Part shown: positions 6,637 to 17,000 of the stretch, in pieces
Numbering within the stretch: position 1 is the stretch's first letter
Layout: each line of letters begins with the position of its first letter
Source of the DNA: Ramlibacter humi
GTDB lineage: Bacteria > Pseudomonadota > Gammaproteobacteria > Burkholderiales > Burkholderiaceae_C
Reading direction: 5' to 3'
Assembly (NCBI RefSeq): GCF_004681975.1
Contig: NZ_SMLK01000009.1
Span: 62,001-126,000 of the forward strand
Length of the DNA stretch: 64,000 nucleotides
Position numbers and translations under genes: made by a program
The notes under the pieces: model-generated
Seen by the model: the letters and a program-made list of their open reading frames with translations, nothing else
Databases searched by the model: none
Told to the model about the DNA's origin: nothing

Positions 6637-8613
6637 GTGGAAGAAGCAGCATCTCACCAGATCCGTCCGGTCCTTGCAGGGCCGGGCGTGGTGCGAGGCC
6701 GATCGCTGACGGTCCGGGCACCCGATGGCCAACTTGTGGTGCGGGCCAACTCGCGCTACCTGAAAGCTCTGGCCGAATGGTGCGACGGCCAAAGCGATCT
6801 CGCCACGCTCACAGCACGGGCTGGTGCGAAATGGGGACCGTCCAATTTTCCAAGGTTCCTCGCTTCGCTGGTCGATGCCGGCGTCCTGGTCGACGCGCAG
6901 GTTGCCGCGCTGCGGGCCTTGCGGTCCCCCTCGACAAGCCCATCCACCTCCACTGCCGCGCCCACCGAAGGCCACGTCCTTCCGACCGAAGAAGACCTAG
7001 TCCAACTGGCCGGGCTGCTCGCTGACACAGACGCACTCCAGCTCACGTTCGTGCTTCTGCGACGCATCGGCACGCTTGCGGAGGGAGCGTACCGCCCATC
7101 CCGAGCGGGGGATTCGCCCATCGGCAGCCTTCGCTACCTGGGTCCCGTTGGCACGGAAATCTACCGCGCGATGCACGACCCGCTGCTGCTGGTCCGCCAG
7201 TCGGTCCTGTTGCTGGTCAGCGCATCTATCCAGCCAAGTGCGACATGCGCGAGATCCGCGCTGCTGGAAGCCGGAGCGATCGCGCACCAGGCGAAGGAGT
7301 GGGCGGCCTCGCGGGGCATGGGCTGGGCGGAGGACCTGCCCTTGGACGAAGAGCACCTGCCAGCCTCTTGTGCCCTGAGCTCGCAGTACATGCTCTATGC
7401 AGCAGGCATCGGAGCGTGTCACCGAAATGGAGACGACGAGGACATGCCTCGACTCGCCTGGATGGATCTGCCGGGACATGGAGGCCTTGCCATTGCTCAA
7501 GCGGCGCCTGCCACGCCTGCCGGACAACGGCCGGCTTTCGTCGCCTGGGGACGCTCGCATGACCCCCGGCAAGCACTGATCAAGGCTTTGGGCGAATACG
7601 CTGAGAGGCAGGCTTTGCGGCAGCCAGCCCCAACTGTGGAAGCGCGAATGTCGGAGCTGCCCGGCGCAGTGCATCCCGATGCATTCGTGCGGTACACACG
7701 GCGCCAATTCGCCGATCCTGCGCTGCGCGTCAAGGCATTCAACATCGACAAGAAGCATCGCTGGGTACAGGCGAAAGAATGGACCACTGGCGAGAAGGTC
7801 TGGCTGCCGGCGGAGTGCGTACACGGTGCCCGCCTACCGCCCGAGGGCGGCGGGGGGCCCTCGCTGGCCCGCCCAACGTCCTCCGGTTGTGCCGCCGATG
7901 CGGACATCGACGTCGCCATCGAACGTGCCACCTACGAATTGATAGAGCGCGATGCGTTCGTCCGGCATTGGCTGGCCCAAGCCCCGGCCGATCGTGTCCA
8001 GCCGGATTCGCTGCCGTCCGACATTCAGGAAAGGATCGGTCGCCTGCAGGCGATCGGTTGCGAGGCCACGGTCCTCTGCATGACGATGGGCCTGGGCCCT
8101 GCCGTCCTGGTCCTGATCCGGAATGCGCGGCTGGCGTTTGTTTGTGCCGGGTCGGCCTGCGGCTCCGACCTGCTTTCCAGCATCGAGCGGGCCTTCACCG
8201 AAGCCGAGTTCGCGGCCGTCGTGCGCTGCACAGCGACCGCGAGGCCGAAAGCCATGCCGATGCGGCAAGTCGCATCGCCGGAAGACCACGCCAACCTGTA
8301 CGCGACGCGTGGCCGCTTCCGTCGTGCGGACGTGCTGATCGGCCCTCCGGACGCCGCTGTCATCGCACCAGAGATCCGCTGGCCCACCAATCTGCGGGAT
8401 CGGCTGCAGACTGTCGCGGGCAGACGGCCGGTCTACTGGGTAGAACTTCCCGGCAACAGTGCACCCCGGCAACTGGACGGACGGCGTGCCCGCGCGGTGC
8501 GGGTGCTTGTGCCGGACTGCATCCCCCTCGCGTTCGGCTATGGCAGCTTGCCGGAAGCCATGGTGAGCCACCCTGTGTCCCCCGTGGCCCGCTTTCCACA
8601 TCCACTTTCCTAG
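6637..8613 (+). CDS. YcaO protein with N-terminal recognition-like domain
   Basis: A 658-residue multidomain protein. Residues about 11-90 look like a PqqD/RRE winged helix (GQLVVRANSRYLKALAEWCDG...FLASLVDAGVLVD). Residues about 160-255 resemble the C-terminal half of a SagB-type dehydrogenase (DPLLLVRQSVLLLV...ALLEAGAIAHQAKEWAASRG). The YcaO ATP-binding domain runs from about 300: GEYAER (319-324), SSGCA (415-419), YELIERDAF (433-441) and AGSACGSD. The end is FPHPLS, close to the Pro-rich tail of azoline-forming YcaOs. YcaOs use ATP to cyclise Cys/Ser/Thr or make thioamides or amidines in leader-guided peptides. The GTG at 6637 is the only start in frame after the previous stop; no good ribosome site precedes it, and GTGs at 6688/6691 are alternatives. 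The ATP-grasp gene follows after 8 bp. Confidence 0.8.
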   Translation: MEEAASHQIRPVLAGPGVVRGRSLTVRAPDGQLVVRANSRYLKALAEWCDGQSDLATLTARAGAKWGPSNFPRFLASLVDAGVLVDAQVAALRALRSPSTSPSTSTAAPTEGHVLPTEEDLVQLAGLLADTDALQLTFVLLRRIGTLAEGAYRPSRAGDSPIGSLRYLGPVGTEIYRAMHDPLLLVRQSVLLLVSASIQPSATCARSALLEAGAIAHQAKEWAASRGMGWAEDLPLDEEHLPASCALSSQYMLYAAGIGACHRNGDDEDMPRLAWMDLPGHGGLAIAQAAPATPAGQRPAFVAWGRSHDPRQALIKALGEYAERQALRQPAPTVEARMSELPGAVHPDAFVRYTRRQFADPALRVKAFNIDKKHRWVQAKEWTTGEKVWLPAECVHGARLPPEGGGGPSLARPTSSGCAADADIDVAIERATYELIERDAFVRHWLAQAPADRVQPDSLPSDIQERIGRLQAIGCEATVLCMTMGLGPAVLVLIRNARLAFVCAGSACGSDLLSSIERAFTEAEFAAVVRCTATARPKAMPMRQVASPEDHANLYATRGRFRRADVLIGPPDAAVIAPEIRWPTNLRDRLQTVAGRRPVYWVELPGNSAPRQLDGRRARAVRVLVPDCIPLAFGYGSLPEAMVSHPVSPVARFPHPLS

Positions 8614-8621
8614 CGACGACC

Positions 8622-9617
8622 ATGGCCTACATCAACGCATTTCTCACCCATTTCCGTGCAGTACAGGAATGGGGGCGAAGCACCCAGGCGTCCATCGAGC
8701 TCGACGTGATGAACTTCGAGATGGAAGTGAAATGCCGGGGCCGTTACTACCACCTGTTTCCGCAGTTCGTTGGCGCGATCAATGGCCGCTTCTTCAACAT
8801 GCCCGCGCTGACGCCCGACACCGGTGGCTTCATCGGCTGGCTGCCCTATCGGCTGGTGAAGTACGAACTGGCCAGGGACAAGCTTTACTTCAAGACGTTC
8901 GTGCGCGAAGCCGGATTGCTGACACCCGCCAGCTGGGACTTGGCCGCGGAATCTCCGTCCCCCAACCGGGACTACATCCTGAAAAGATCGATGGGTTCTT
9001 TCGGTTATGAGCTCGCCGGCCCCTTCCGGGCGGGCACGGCCCCGCCGAAAGGCAGGCTGGCCACCGGCAACGGCACGGTGTTCGCGGAGCAATTCATCCG
9101 CGGCCGTTCGCTGAAGGTGTGGTACTGGGGACAACGGGCCTTCTTTGCTCACCTGCGGGAGCCTTCCGAAGTGCTTGCCGACGGCTCTTCGACGGTGCAC
9201 GCGCTTGTCGATCAACGCTTGAAAAGCGGCCACAACGCCGACCTGGAGACGTACAAGGAGCGGCACGTGGTGCAGGATTGCCTGGCCTTCCAGGACCTCG
9301 CATTGGCCGACGTTCCGAAGAAGGGAACGTCCGTACTGGTGGACTATCGCTATGGCCGCGAGTACCGGCCCGCCGCCAGCAGCCTGCAATCCGACAACGA
9401 GATGGCTTTGATCCCCGCGCCGGCGATGCAGGCGATCGAGGCCGCCGGCAGCCGTTTTGCAGCGAAACTGCTGGAGAACATGCCGGCGCCGGTCGCGTAT
9501 TCGCTGGACGGGGTCATCGATGAGGAAGGCCAGGTCTGGTGGCTGGAGGCCAACTCGAATCCGGCGTTTCCGCCGGAGGGGTACGCGGCGATGTTTGGGG
9601 ACTTGTTTGGGGGATGA
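8622..9617 (+). CDS. ATP-grasp ligase
   Basis: A 331-residue ATP-grasp protein. The N-terminal 110 residues form a pre-domain (YYHLFPQFVGAINGRFFN). K121 in DYILKRSMGSFGYEL is the likely nucleotide-binding lysine. The C-terminal motif SLDGVIDEEGQVWWLEANSNPAFPP gives metal ligands D296, E309 and N311/N313. ATP-grasp ligases activate a carboxylate as acyl phosphate and join it to an amine, alcohol or thiol. In RiPP clusters they form macrolactones or macrolactams or add amino acids to peptide ends. The ATG is 8 bp after the YcaO stop, so the genes are co-expressed. The choice between side-chain cyclisation and tailing cannot be made from sequence alone. Confidence 0.8.
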   Translation: MAYINAFLTHFRAVQEWGRSTQASIELDVMNFEMEVKCRGRYYHLFPQFVGAINGRFFNMPALTPDTGGFIGWLPYRLVKYELARDKLYFKTFVREAGLLTPASWDLAAESPSPNRDYILKRSMGSFGYELAGPFRAGTAPPKGRLATGNGTVFAEQFIRGRSLKVWYWGQRAFFAHLREPSEVLADGSSTVHALVDQRLKSGHNADLETYKERHVVQDCLAFQDLALADVPKKGTSVLVDYRYGREYRPAASSLQSDNEMALIPAPAMQAIEAAGSRFAAKLLENMPAPVAYSLDGVIDEEGQVWWLEANSNPAFPPEGYAAMFGDLFGG

Positions 9618-9664
9618 ACAGGGTGGACCTTGGCACGCCACCTCTGCCATAGAGATGTACGTCC

Positions 9665-10549
9665 ATGGCGATCCTTGTCTTGATGGCCGCAGCTGCGCTC
9701 CTGTTGCTGCTGGCAATGCGCGCACCCACGCGATCGAGCGCTCCACGCCGCTGTCGCCGCTCGCGATCTGATCCGGCAGCAGGAAGTACGGCCCGCCGCA
9801 AGCCGGAATGGGTCGTGCAGGAAGTGATCTACCTCGCCAGTCACCTGCGCAGCTGCCGGAAGGTCAAGGAAGCCTTCAACCGCGCTCACGGTTCCGCAGC
9901 CCGTATTGGCCACACCTTCGCTTGGGAAGTCATGCGCGATCACGCGCTCGCCATCGAGCAAATGCGTCGCGCGCGCAAGCGGCGCTCACCAGCGCCTATG
10001 CCGCTACGCCGCCATTGGGCTCTGGACATCACCTTCTTGCATCGTCAGTGGCCAGTTTTGGGCATCCTGGATGCCGGCTCTCGTCAGGCCCTGCTGCTGC
10101 GCCATCTGTCTTCGAAGTGCGCCTTCACGTTGCTTGGGCATCTGCTGATCACGATCGGACGATTCGGAATTCCCGAATCCATCCGCACCGACTGCGAGGC
10201 CATGTTCTTCTCGCGCATGTGGCGCACCACGCTGCAGGCGCTTCAAGTCTCTCATCGCCACGGCCCACCGCGGCAGCCCTGGCGCAATGGCCGCATCGAA
10301 CGCTTCTTCGGAACACTCAAGTCCGCGCTGCGCGAGCGCGTGGTCGACAGCGGCGCGGCAACGCAAGGTGATTTAGAGCGCTTCCGCCTCTTCTACAACC
10401 ACCTAAGGCCGCACTCGGCCTTGGGCGGCTTGACGCCGGGAGAAGCTTGGAATCAGTTGGACCTGAGCGACATGCAACGCGCTTACGCACGCCACGGAGC
10501 GGTATGGGTCAGCTTTGGCAGAGAAAAAGCGTTGGCTCTTCGGTGTTAA
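9665..10549 (+). CDS. Integrase-core (DDE) transposase-like protein with N-terminal membrane segment
   Basis: A 294-residue protein. Residues 1-18 are strongly hydrophobic (MAILVLMAAAALLLLLAM), followed by a basic linker and a truncated helix-turn-helix region (RRKPEWVVQEV...). The rve catalytic domain has its acidic triad in WALDITF, RTDCEAMFF and NGRIERFFGTLK, and ends in the FYNHLRPHSALGGLTPGEAW motif of IS3/IS481-type enzymes. No terminal inverted repeats or target duplication are evident, so this may not be a mobile element. A transmembrane start is unexpected for a transposase; I recall similar anchored integrase-core proteins in Burkholderiales. It lies between the peptide cluster and the giant YD locus. 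Confidence 0.75.
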   Translation: MAILVLMAAAALLLLLAMRAPTRSSAPRRCRRSRSDPAAGSTARRKPEWVVQEVIYLASHLRSCRKVKEAFNRAHGSAARIGHTFAWEVMRDHALAIEQMRRARKRRSPAPMPLRRHWALDITFLHRQWPVLGILDAGSRQALLLRHLSSKCAFTLLGHLLITIGRFGIPESIRTDCEAMFFSRMWRTTLQALQVSHRHGPPRQPWRNGRIERFFGTLKSALRERVVDSGAATQGDLERFRLFYNHLRPHSALGGLTPGEAWNQLDLSDMQRAYARHGAVWVSFGREKALALRC

Positions 10550-10779
10550 GGGCAGGCAAATCGAGGAAAAAACAGACTGTCCGCCGAAAGGACAGAGAAA
10601 GTAGCGCCGCGCTCGTCGAAATTTAGCTGAATGAAGTATCGGACACGAAAGCAAGCGTGACGAGCGGCGCCATCCAGCTGCTCTGAGGCGTCAGATCGAC
10701 CCAGATTTGCTCAAAAAGCCGGTAGTCTGAGGCTGCAAACGCGTAGCGGACACACGGACAGGACAGGGCAAGCAGAAAG
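10550..10779. other. Intergenic stretch without a supported gene
   Basis: Apart from the leftward terminator at 10567-10595, I see no gene or RNA here. Short frames overlap the end of the immunity gene but have no ribosome site. Confidence 0.5.
10567..10595 (-). terminator. Rho-independent terminator of the giant YD/immunity unit
   Basis: On the minus strand a 6-bp stem CTGTCC/GGACAG with a 7-nt loop (positions 10577-10595) is followed shortly by six T residues (10567-10572 on the complement). It lies downstream of the leftward genes 11050-25146 and 10780-11040. Confidence 0.65.
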
Positions 10780-11040
10780 TTAGCCTTTAGCCAAGCGCAA
10801 TCCACGCTCGGCAATCGCTATGGCCTCTCGGTAAAGAGGGGTGTCCCAATCCATGCTCTCCGTACAGAAGCGCATCAGGGCTCTAGCGGCGTTCTCCAAG
10901 TAGCTTCCGCCTGCAGGAGCAGCAGCAGCAAACTCGTCTAGGTGGTTCTTGAGATACCACTCGACACTGCCGTGAGCTGCCGCCGACGCAGCGATCTTCT
11001 GCTGAAGAGCATCAACCTCTTGGATCAGAGTTGTCGTCAT
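10780..11040 (-). CDS. Small probable immunity protein of the giant YD protein
   Basis: An 86-residue acidic, helical, soluble protein with no recognised family. The ATG has AAGGA about 6 nt upstream, and the gene begins 9 bp after the stop of the giant YD gene. A small gene directly behind a polymorphic toxin-type C terminus is the usual place for an immunity protein, and base composition here is lower in GC than the flagellar genes, as for toxin-tip cassettes. The role is inferred from position only. Confidence 0.6.
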   Translation of the reverse strand: MTTTLIQEVDALQQKIAASAAAHGSVEWYLKNHLDEFAAAAPAGGSYLENAARALMRFCTESMDWDTPLYREAIAIAERGLRLAKG

Positions 11041-11049
11041 TTCGTTTCC

Positions 11050-14000
11050 TTAGCGCGGAAGCATAACCTCACGGAATCCGTAATTGCTCAATGGACCAGT
11101 GAGGAAGATTTGATTTGCACCACCGGTTAGTCCAGGACCATACACAGGCTGGGCCGCGACACGGCCTGTGAACATGACACTGCCTTCTGGGATGGTCACC
11201 TCTCCTAGTCGCGTTGCGGAATTCTTCATCAGTGCGAAGTTTCGGATGCGATCAGTCTGATTCGAGAAGAAGTCCGGTGACACGTAGCGTCCTTCGAGTC
11301 GCGCGAACGAATCATCAAACACACGAAGTGCAGTTTGCTCAGAGGCGGCCCGCTCTACTCGGAAGGTCTCCGCTTCGAATGACCGAATGATTTCATTCCG
11401 CGCCTGCACGGGAACACCAGCGTCTCGCAGGATGTTGCGCGCCTCGCGAATGTTGGCCGCAGCTTCTGAGCGAAGAGCGGCGTTCGCCTGTTCGGCCATA
11501 GCTCGATCGAAGTTCAGCTCCGATCGCATCAACGCTGCCTTCGGACTCGGAACTAGCGCGGTGGCCGTGCCAATGATGACATCAATGCCCGCGTTCTTCG
11601 ACTCCACGGGGTTTAGATGGCGAAGCTGTGCGAAGTCGTAGCGGTCGTCGCTCAACCAACCATTGATTTTCCCTCCCAGATTGATCAGCGGCTTAACGAT
11701 GAACGGGCCAACGATCCCGTGATTCAATGAGCGCTGAACGTCTGGCGACCCATAGACCTGCTCCCAAACACCGGGTTTGATGGCCCGCATCTCTGCGGGC
11801 TTTCGAGTGCGCTCCATCCACATCGCATGCTCGGCTTCGTCGTCGAAGGACGAAGGGGGTGCGCCGCTCCCGCCCATTGCCACCAAAGTCGCCGCGCGTG
11901 CGTTCGCTTGCATCGTGGCTGTGTTGGCGCTCAACACGCTCGCGCCGCGCTGCGCCGCTGCCGCCAACTGCTCGCTGGTCATTCCGGCGACATCAACCCA
12001 GGGTAGCGCCTGACCGTCGCGCATGATCGGACTGTTGTTTCGATCCACCCGGTAGACGCCTTGCTCGTTCCAGCTTCCCAGGACGGCCAAGGCCTGCTGC
12101 CGATTTCCACTGGTGGCCCGAAGTGCCGCGCCAAATAGACCTCTGTCATCGGCGCGGTATGCCATCGACGTCGCACCTGCATCCGTGCTCTGTCGGTAGG
12201 CAACTTCGGTTGCTCTGAATCGCTCCTGCGCTACTGCCACCGAGTTTTCGTACAGCCGACGATCCTGAATTGCGTCGCTCTGCCCGATCCACTCCTGCGC
12301 GCGCCGAGCCTCGTAGGCCTGGTCGCTCTGCAGATCCATGCCGTTGACGTGGTCCCAGCTTGATGAAGGACCAAATCCTTGAGTGGTAGGCCCCGCTCCA
12401 TTTGCACTTTCCGCAATCGAGCTCCCCAACGCATTGCCAAACGCATCGATGGCAACCTGTTCAATCGCCACCTTCCCGCCTCGCATCGCCGCAGTAGCAG
12501 CTCCCGCTATCAAGCCAGTCGCCAGCCTACCACCGAAGCTGCCAAAAGCATTCGTAAGTGGCTCGCCAACCACCTGCCCGACGCCCGCGCCGACAGCGCT
12601 TGCGGCTACGCTCCTCCAGTCGAATTTGTTCTGCAGTCCGAGCGCAACGCCGATGCCTTGTGTGACGGCATTTCCGAGCGCCACACGCGCCATCGTCACG
12701 CCCAGAGTATTGCCGGACAGTGCAGGGACAGCCCCGAGGCCGCTCGTGACCCCCGCGCTGATCGCACCGAGTGCAACCCCCTTCCAGTTGATCGAATCCT
12801 GCAGCCCTGTCGCCACACCGAAAATCTGTCCGACAAGTGAGCCTGCGGCGCCTGCAATCGCGCCAGTCGCGACGGGGCCAATCGTTGCAGCGACGCCGGC
12901 CGTGGCCGCCCCCCCCAGCGCGGACGCACCGGCACTCATGATGCTCGCGAAAGACCCGGACGCACCTGCCAGCAACCCAGCCGTGAAAATCGTCGCCACG
13001 ACGACGACGATGACCATCAGCAGCTGCGCGAACCAACTCCCCTTCTTCGGCTTGGGCGTCGACAGGTTCGGTGTCTTGTCCCCCTCGATCTCGCTCGGGT
13101 CGTACGGCTTGAACGTGCTCCCGTTGTTGTTGATCGTCGAGACGCGATTGGGGATGTTCAGCGTCTGCCCGACCTTCAGGTCGTTGCTGCTGCCAAGCCC
13201 GTTGGCCTCCGCGATGCGGTACCACAGCGAGCTGTCCCCATAGGCGCTCTGCGCCATGCTCTGCAGCGTGTCGCCGGTCTTGACCGTGTACGCCCCGGGC
13301 GTCGCGTTCGGGTAGTTCGCGCTGATCTTCGAGTACCCGAAATCAAAATCCACCACGTTCGCGAAGTTCGGGTTGTTCTCGTACCCCGAGCTCGGGTTGC
13401 TCGGGTTGACCCTCGCCCCGTAAATCCCCAGCACCTCCCCCTTCACCACCAGTTGCCGCTGCACGTTGCCCGCCTGGTTCACGTACAGCGCCACGCCGTT
13501 GGCATCGTTCACGAACGTGCGGTTGTTGTTGCCCTGGGTCGCGTCGGTGATGCCCACCAGGTACCCGTTGGCGTCGTACGTCTGCGTGTTGTTGCCCGGG
13601 TTCAGCTTGGTGGAGGCCCCGCTGGTGTACGTGGCCTTGTAGCCCTCGTAGCGCCCCAGGGTGCTGCTGTACTCGTTGAAGTACTCCGAGCCGTCGTGGT
13701 TGTTCACGATGTAACCCAGCGCGTTGCCCGCCGCGTCGTAGCCGTCGGCGCTCCAGTAGATCGGCTCGCTGCCCTCCCCGAAACCAAGGAATCTCCAGCC
13801 CGTCAGGTAGCTCTCGGCGCTGTCCCAGCTGATGTCCACCTTGGCGGCGCCGTCGCTCTTGAGGATCTTCTGGTGCAGCAGCCGCCCGTTCGCGTCGTAG
13901 CGGTTGACCCGCGTTTCCTTGCCATTCATCTGGTCGGGGCTCAGGCCCGCGTTGATGATCTCGGCGTACTTCTGCGGCAACATGCCCACAGGCCCCGAGG

Positions 14001-17000
14001 CCACCACCCGGTCAGCCCCGTCGTAGAAGCGCAGGTCGATCTGCGTGCCGTCCTTGCTCACGCTCTTCAGGCGATTCAGGTTGTCGTAGGCGTAGGTCTC
14101 CACCGTGTAGCCCGTGCTCTGCACGTAGTCCACCTGCGGGTTGGAGTAGATCGCAGCCCCGCTGCTTTCGTCATAGGTCACCGTCTGCGTGCTGACGGCC
14201 GTCACCTTCGGGCCCCAGTACGTGTCGCTGGTGCGGTTGCCCGCGTGGTCGTAGGTGATCTGGTGGCCCTGCCCGCCCAGGTCGCCCGCCGCGTTCACCG
14301 CGTCCACCACGATCTGGCGGTTCATCGCGTCGTACTTGAAGTACCGGTCCGTGCTGGACAACGCCTCCCCGCCCACGCCCTGGTAGTCAACATACGTGGA
14401 CACCCGCGTGCGGTTGCCCACCTTGTCGTACTCCATCACCACGTGCGCTCGCGCGTCCGCCACGTCGCGCAGGTTGCCTTGCGCGTCGTACGCCAGGTGG
14501 TTGTCCTGGTAGGTGATGCCCGCCTGCGTCACCCGCTCGCGCAGCTTGCGCCCGCCCAGGTCGTACGCGTAGGTGCTCACCTTGTTCAGCGCCCAGTCCT
14601 GGATCACCGTGACCTGGCCCGCGGCGTCGTAGGTGTACGTGATCGACTGGCCGCGGGTGCTGCTCTGGGCCGTGAGCTGCCGCGCGTTGTCGTAGGCGTA
14701 GTAGTACGTCGCCCCGCCCATGTCCACGTGGCCGCGAAGCTGCCCGAAATAGTCGTACGTCCAGGTGCTGGCCGCGCCATTGGCGTCCACTTCGCCCGTC
14801 TTGCGGCCTTGCGCGTCGTACGTGTTGCGCAGCACCTGCCCCAGCGGCTGCCACGTCTCGATGACGTTGCCGCGCAGGTCGTAGGTGTACTTCACCGTCT
14901 CGCCGTTGCCGTTGGTCTGCGTCAGCTTGCGGCCCAGCTGGTCGTACGTCCAGCTGTCGGTGATGTTGCGCGTGTCGGTGTTGTGAAGCCAGTTGTCGTA
15001 GGCGGAATACACCCCCGCCACGCCCTTGGCCATGCTCAGCACATGGCCCATCTTGTCGTAGGTGTAGCCCACCGAACGGCCGGTGTCGTCCGCGGTGCGC
15101 ACCTTGTCGCCGAACGCGTTGTACGAGTGGGTGACCACGCCGCCGTCGGCATGCAGCTCCTGCACCAGGTTGCCGCCCGCGTCGAACACCTGGCCGTTGA
15201 CGTTGCCGTTGGCGTCCTTCACCGCCACCTGCCGGCCCAGCTGGTCGTAGTAGATCGTCGTCACCGGGCTGGCGCTGCTTTGCGCGCCCGCCACGTCCGG
15301 CTGCTTCTGCTGCACCAGCTGGTTGTTGGCGTTGTACTTGTACGTGGTCTTCCAGTAGGGCGAGCGCGGATCGCTCACCTCCAGCACGTTGCCCCAGCGG
15401 TCGGTCGTCTGGTAGACCGTCGGCCGCAGCATCCGGTTGTCGCCGTTCAGGCCGGCCGACTGCGACGTGGCCGCGCCGTCCGTGCCGCTGATCAATGTCG
15501 AGCCCGGCGTCGTGGACACCGACACGCCGTACTGCACAGGGGTGGCCTGCGTCCAGTAGCCCGCCGTGTACGGCGGGGTGGTCACCTGCCTCGTCGGCGT
15601 GGGGGTCGTGCCCGCATGCCACACCTGCTGCGTCTGCGTGGTGTACGTGGTCTGGTAGATGATGTTGCCGCTCTCGTCCCTGGCGTAGAACGGCGCCTGG
15701 CCCACCTGCACCTGGTAGCTGTAGGTCTCCGTGTAGTAACGGGTTTCGTAATGGCCGGGGTAAGCCCAGTAGTAGATCGGCCGCCCTGCCTCGTCGTAGC
15801 CGCCCACGTACTGGTACGGGGGGTCATTCACCCAGACCGAGTACGGCACCGAGCGGGTGCCGTAGCGGGTCTCGTACACCGGCGTGTAGTAGAGGATCAC
15901 CGGCGTCCGCACGGGCACCTGCACGTTGACCGTTTCGTACCAGCCTGCGCCTTGCGGGTAGATCGTGACGTTGGCCGTCGCCTGCGCGGTGGCAGGGGAT
16001 CCCGTCAGGATCTCGAACTGGTAGGTGCCTGGCGGTATGCCATTGAGCAGCACCTTCTGAATGCCCGAATAGCCTGATTCGCCGCTGCTCTGGCCGCTGC
16101 TGTCGATGGTGAGGTAGTTCCATGCGCTGCTCGGGGAAGCGCGGTAGCGCGCCACCGTTGCGCCCGCAGCACTCCATTGCAGGGCCGGCACGGTGGTGCC
16201 GCCGGAATAGATCGGCACGTGGCTTTCGTCGTAACCGACGATCGTGCCGCCCACCGTGCCGGTGCCGATCGCCACGCCCGTGATGTTGGGCAGGTTCACC
16301 GGTGGCACCCATTGCGCGGGCACTGCCGCCACCACGTTGAAATTGCCAGTGGCGTGCGCGACGGGAACGCCACCGGTCGTCCAGATCAGTTCGTACTGGT
16401 AGCTGCCCGCGGCCAGCGCGCGGGTGTCCACGCCGGAATAGGTCGCCGCGGGGTACGGCCAGGGCGTGGCCCACGGCCCGACGGACAGGGTGGACCATGC
16501 ACCCGTGCTGCCGCTGGCGCGGAAGCGAAGCACCTGCTCGTATCCAGCACCCGGATCGCTCCAGGTCATGACGCCGGCAGGCAGGCCGAGCCGATTGGAG
16601 CTGATGTCGGCGCTGATGGAGTTCAGCGGCGGCTGCGAAAGTCCCATCGTGCCGGTGCCGATGACGCGCGCGCTTTCGTTGGCGGGGGCCGCCGTCACCC
16701 GGTATTCGTAGCTTCCGATGGGCAGGCTGCGCGCATCGAACCGCAGGTTGCTGCCGAAATTCACCAGGCCTACCGTCCACCAGCCCCCGCTGCCCGTGGT
16801 GCCGGCCGCGCGCAATTCCAGCGTCACGGCGGTATTGGGGTCCGGCGGCGTGGCGACGGTGATGTCGTTGCTGCCGTAGCCGGGACCCTGGTCCACGGCC
16901 ACCTGCCAGTTGCCGGCCACGTCTTTCTTGTAGACCACGACGCGGGTGATGCGCCCGACCCCCACGTCACTGGAACTGGCCGGGTTTTCGGTCCACTCCA

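Noticed and set aside
10623-10814. A 63-residue minus-strand frame after the small immunity gene
   Set aside because: It overlaps the end of the immunity gene in another frame, has no ribosome site, and its composition is not gene-like.
13453-16077. An 874-residue plus-strand frame inside the YD gene
   Set aside because: Same antisense shadow of the repeats, rich in HLV/RVG patterns and with no recognisable fold.
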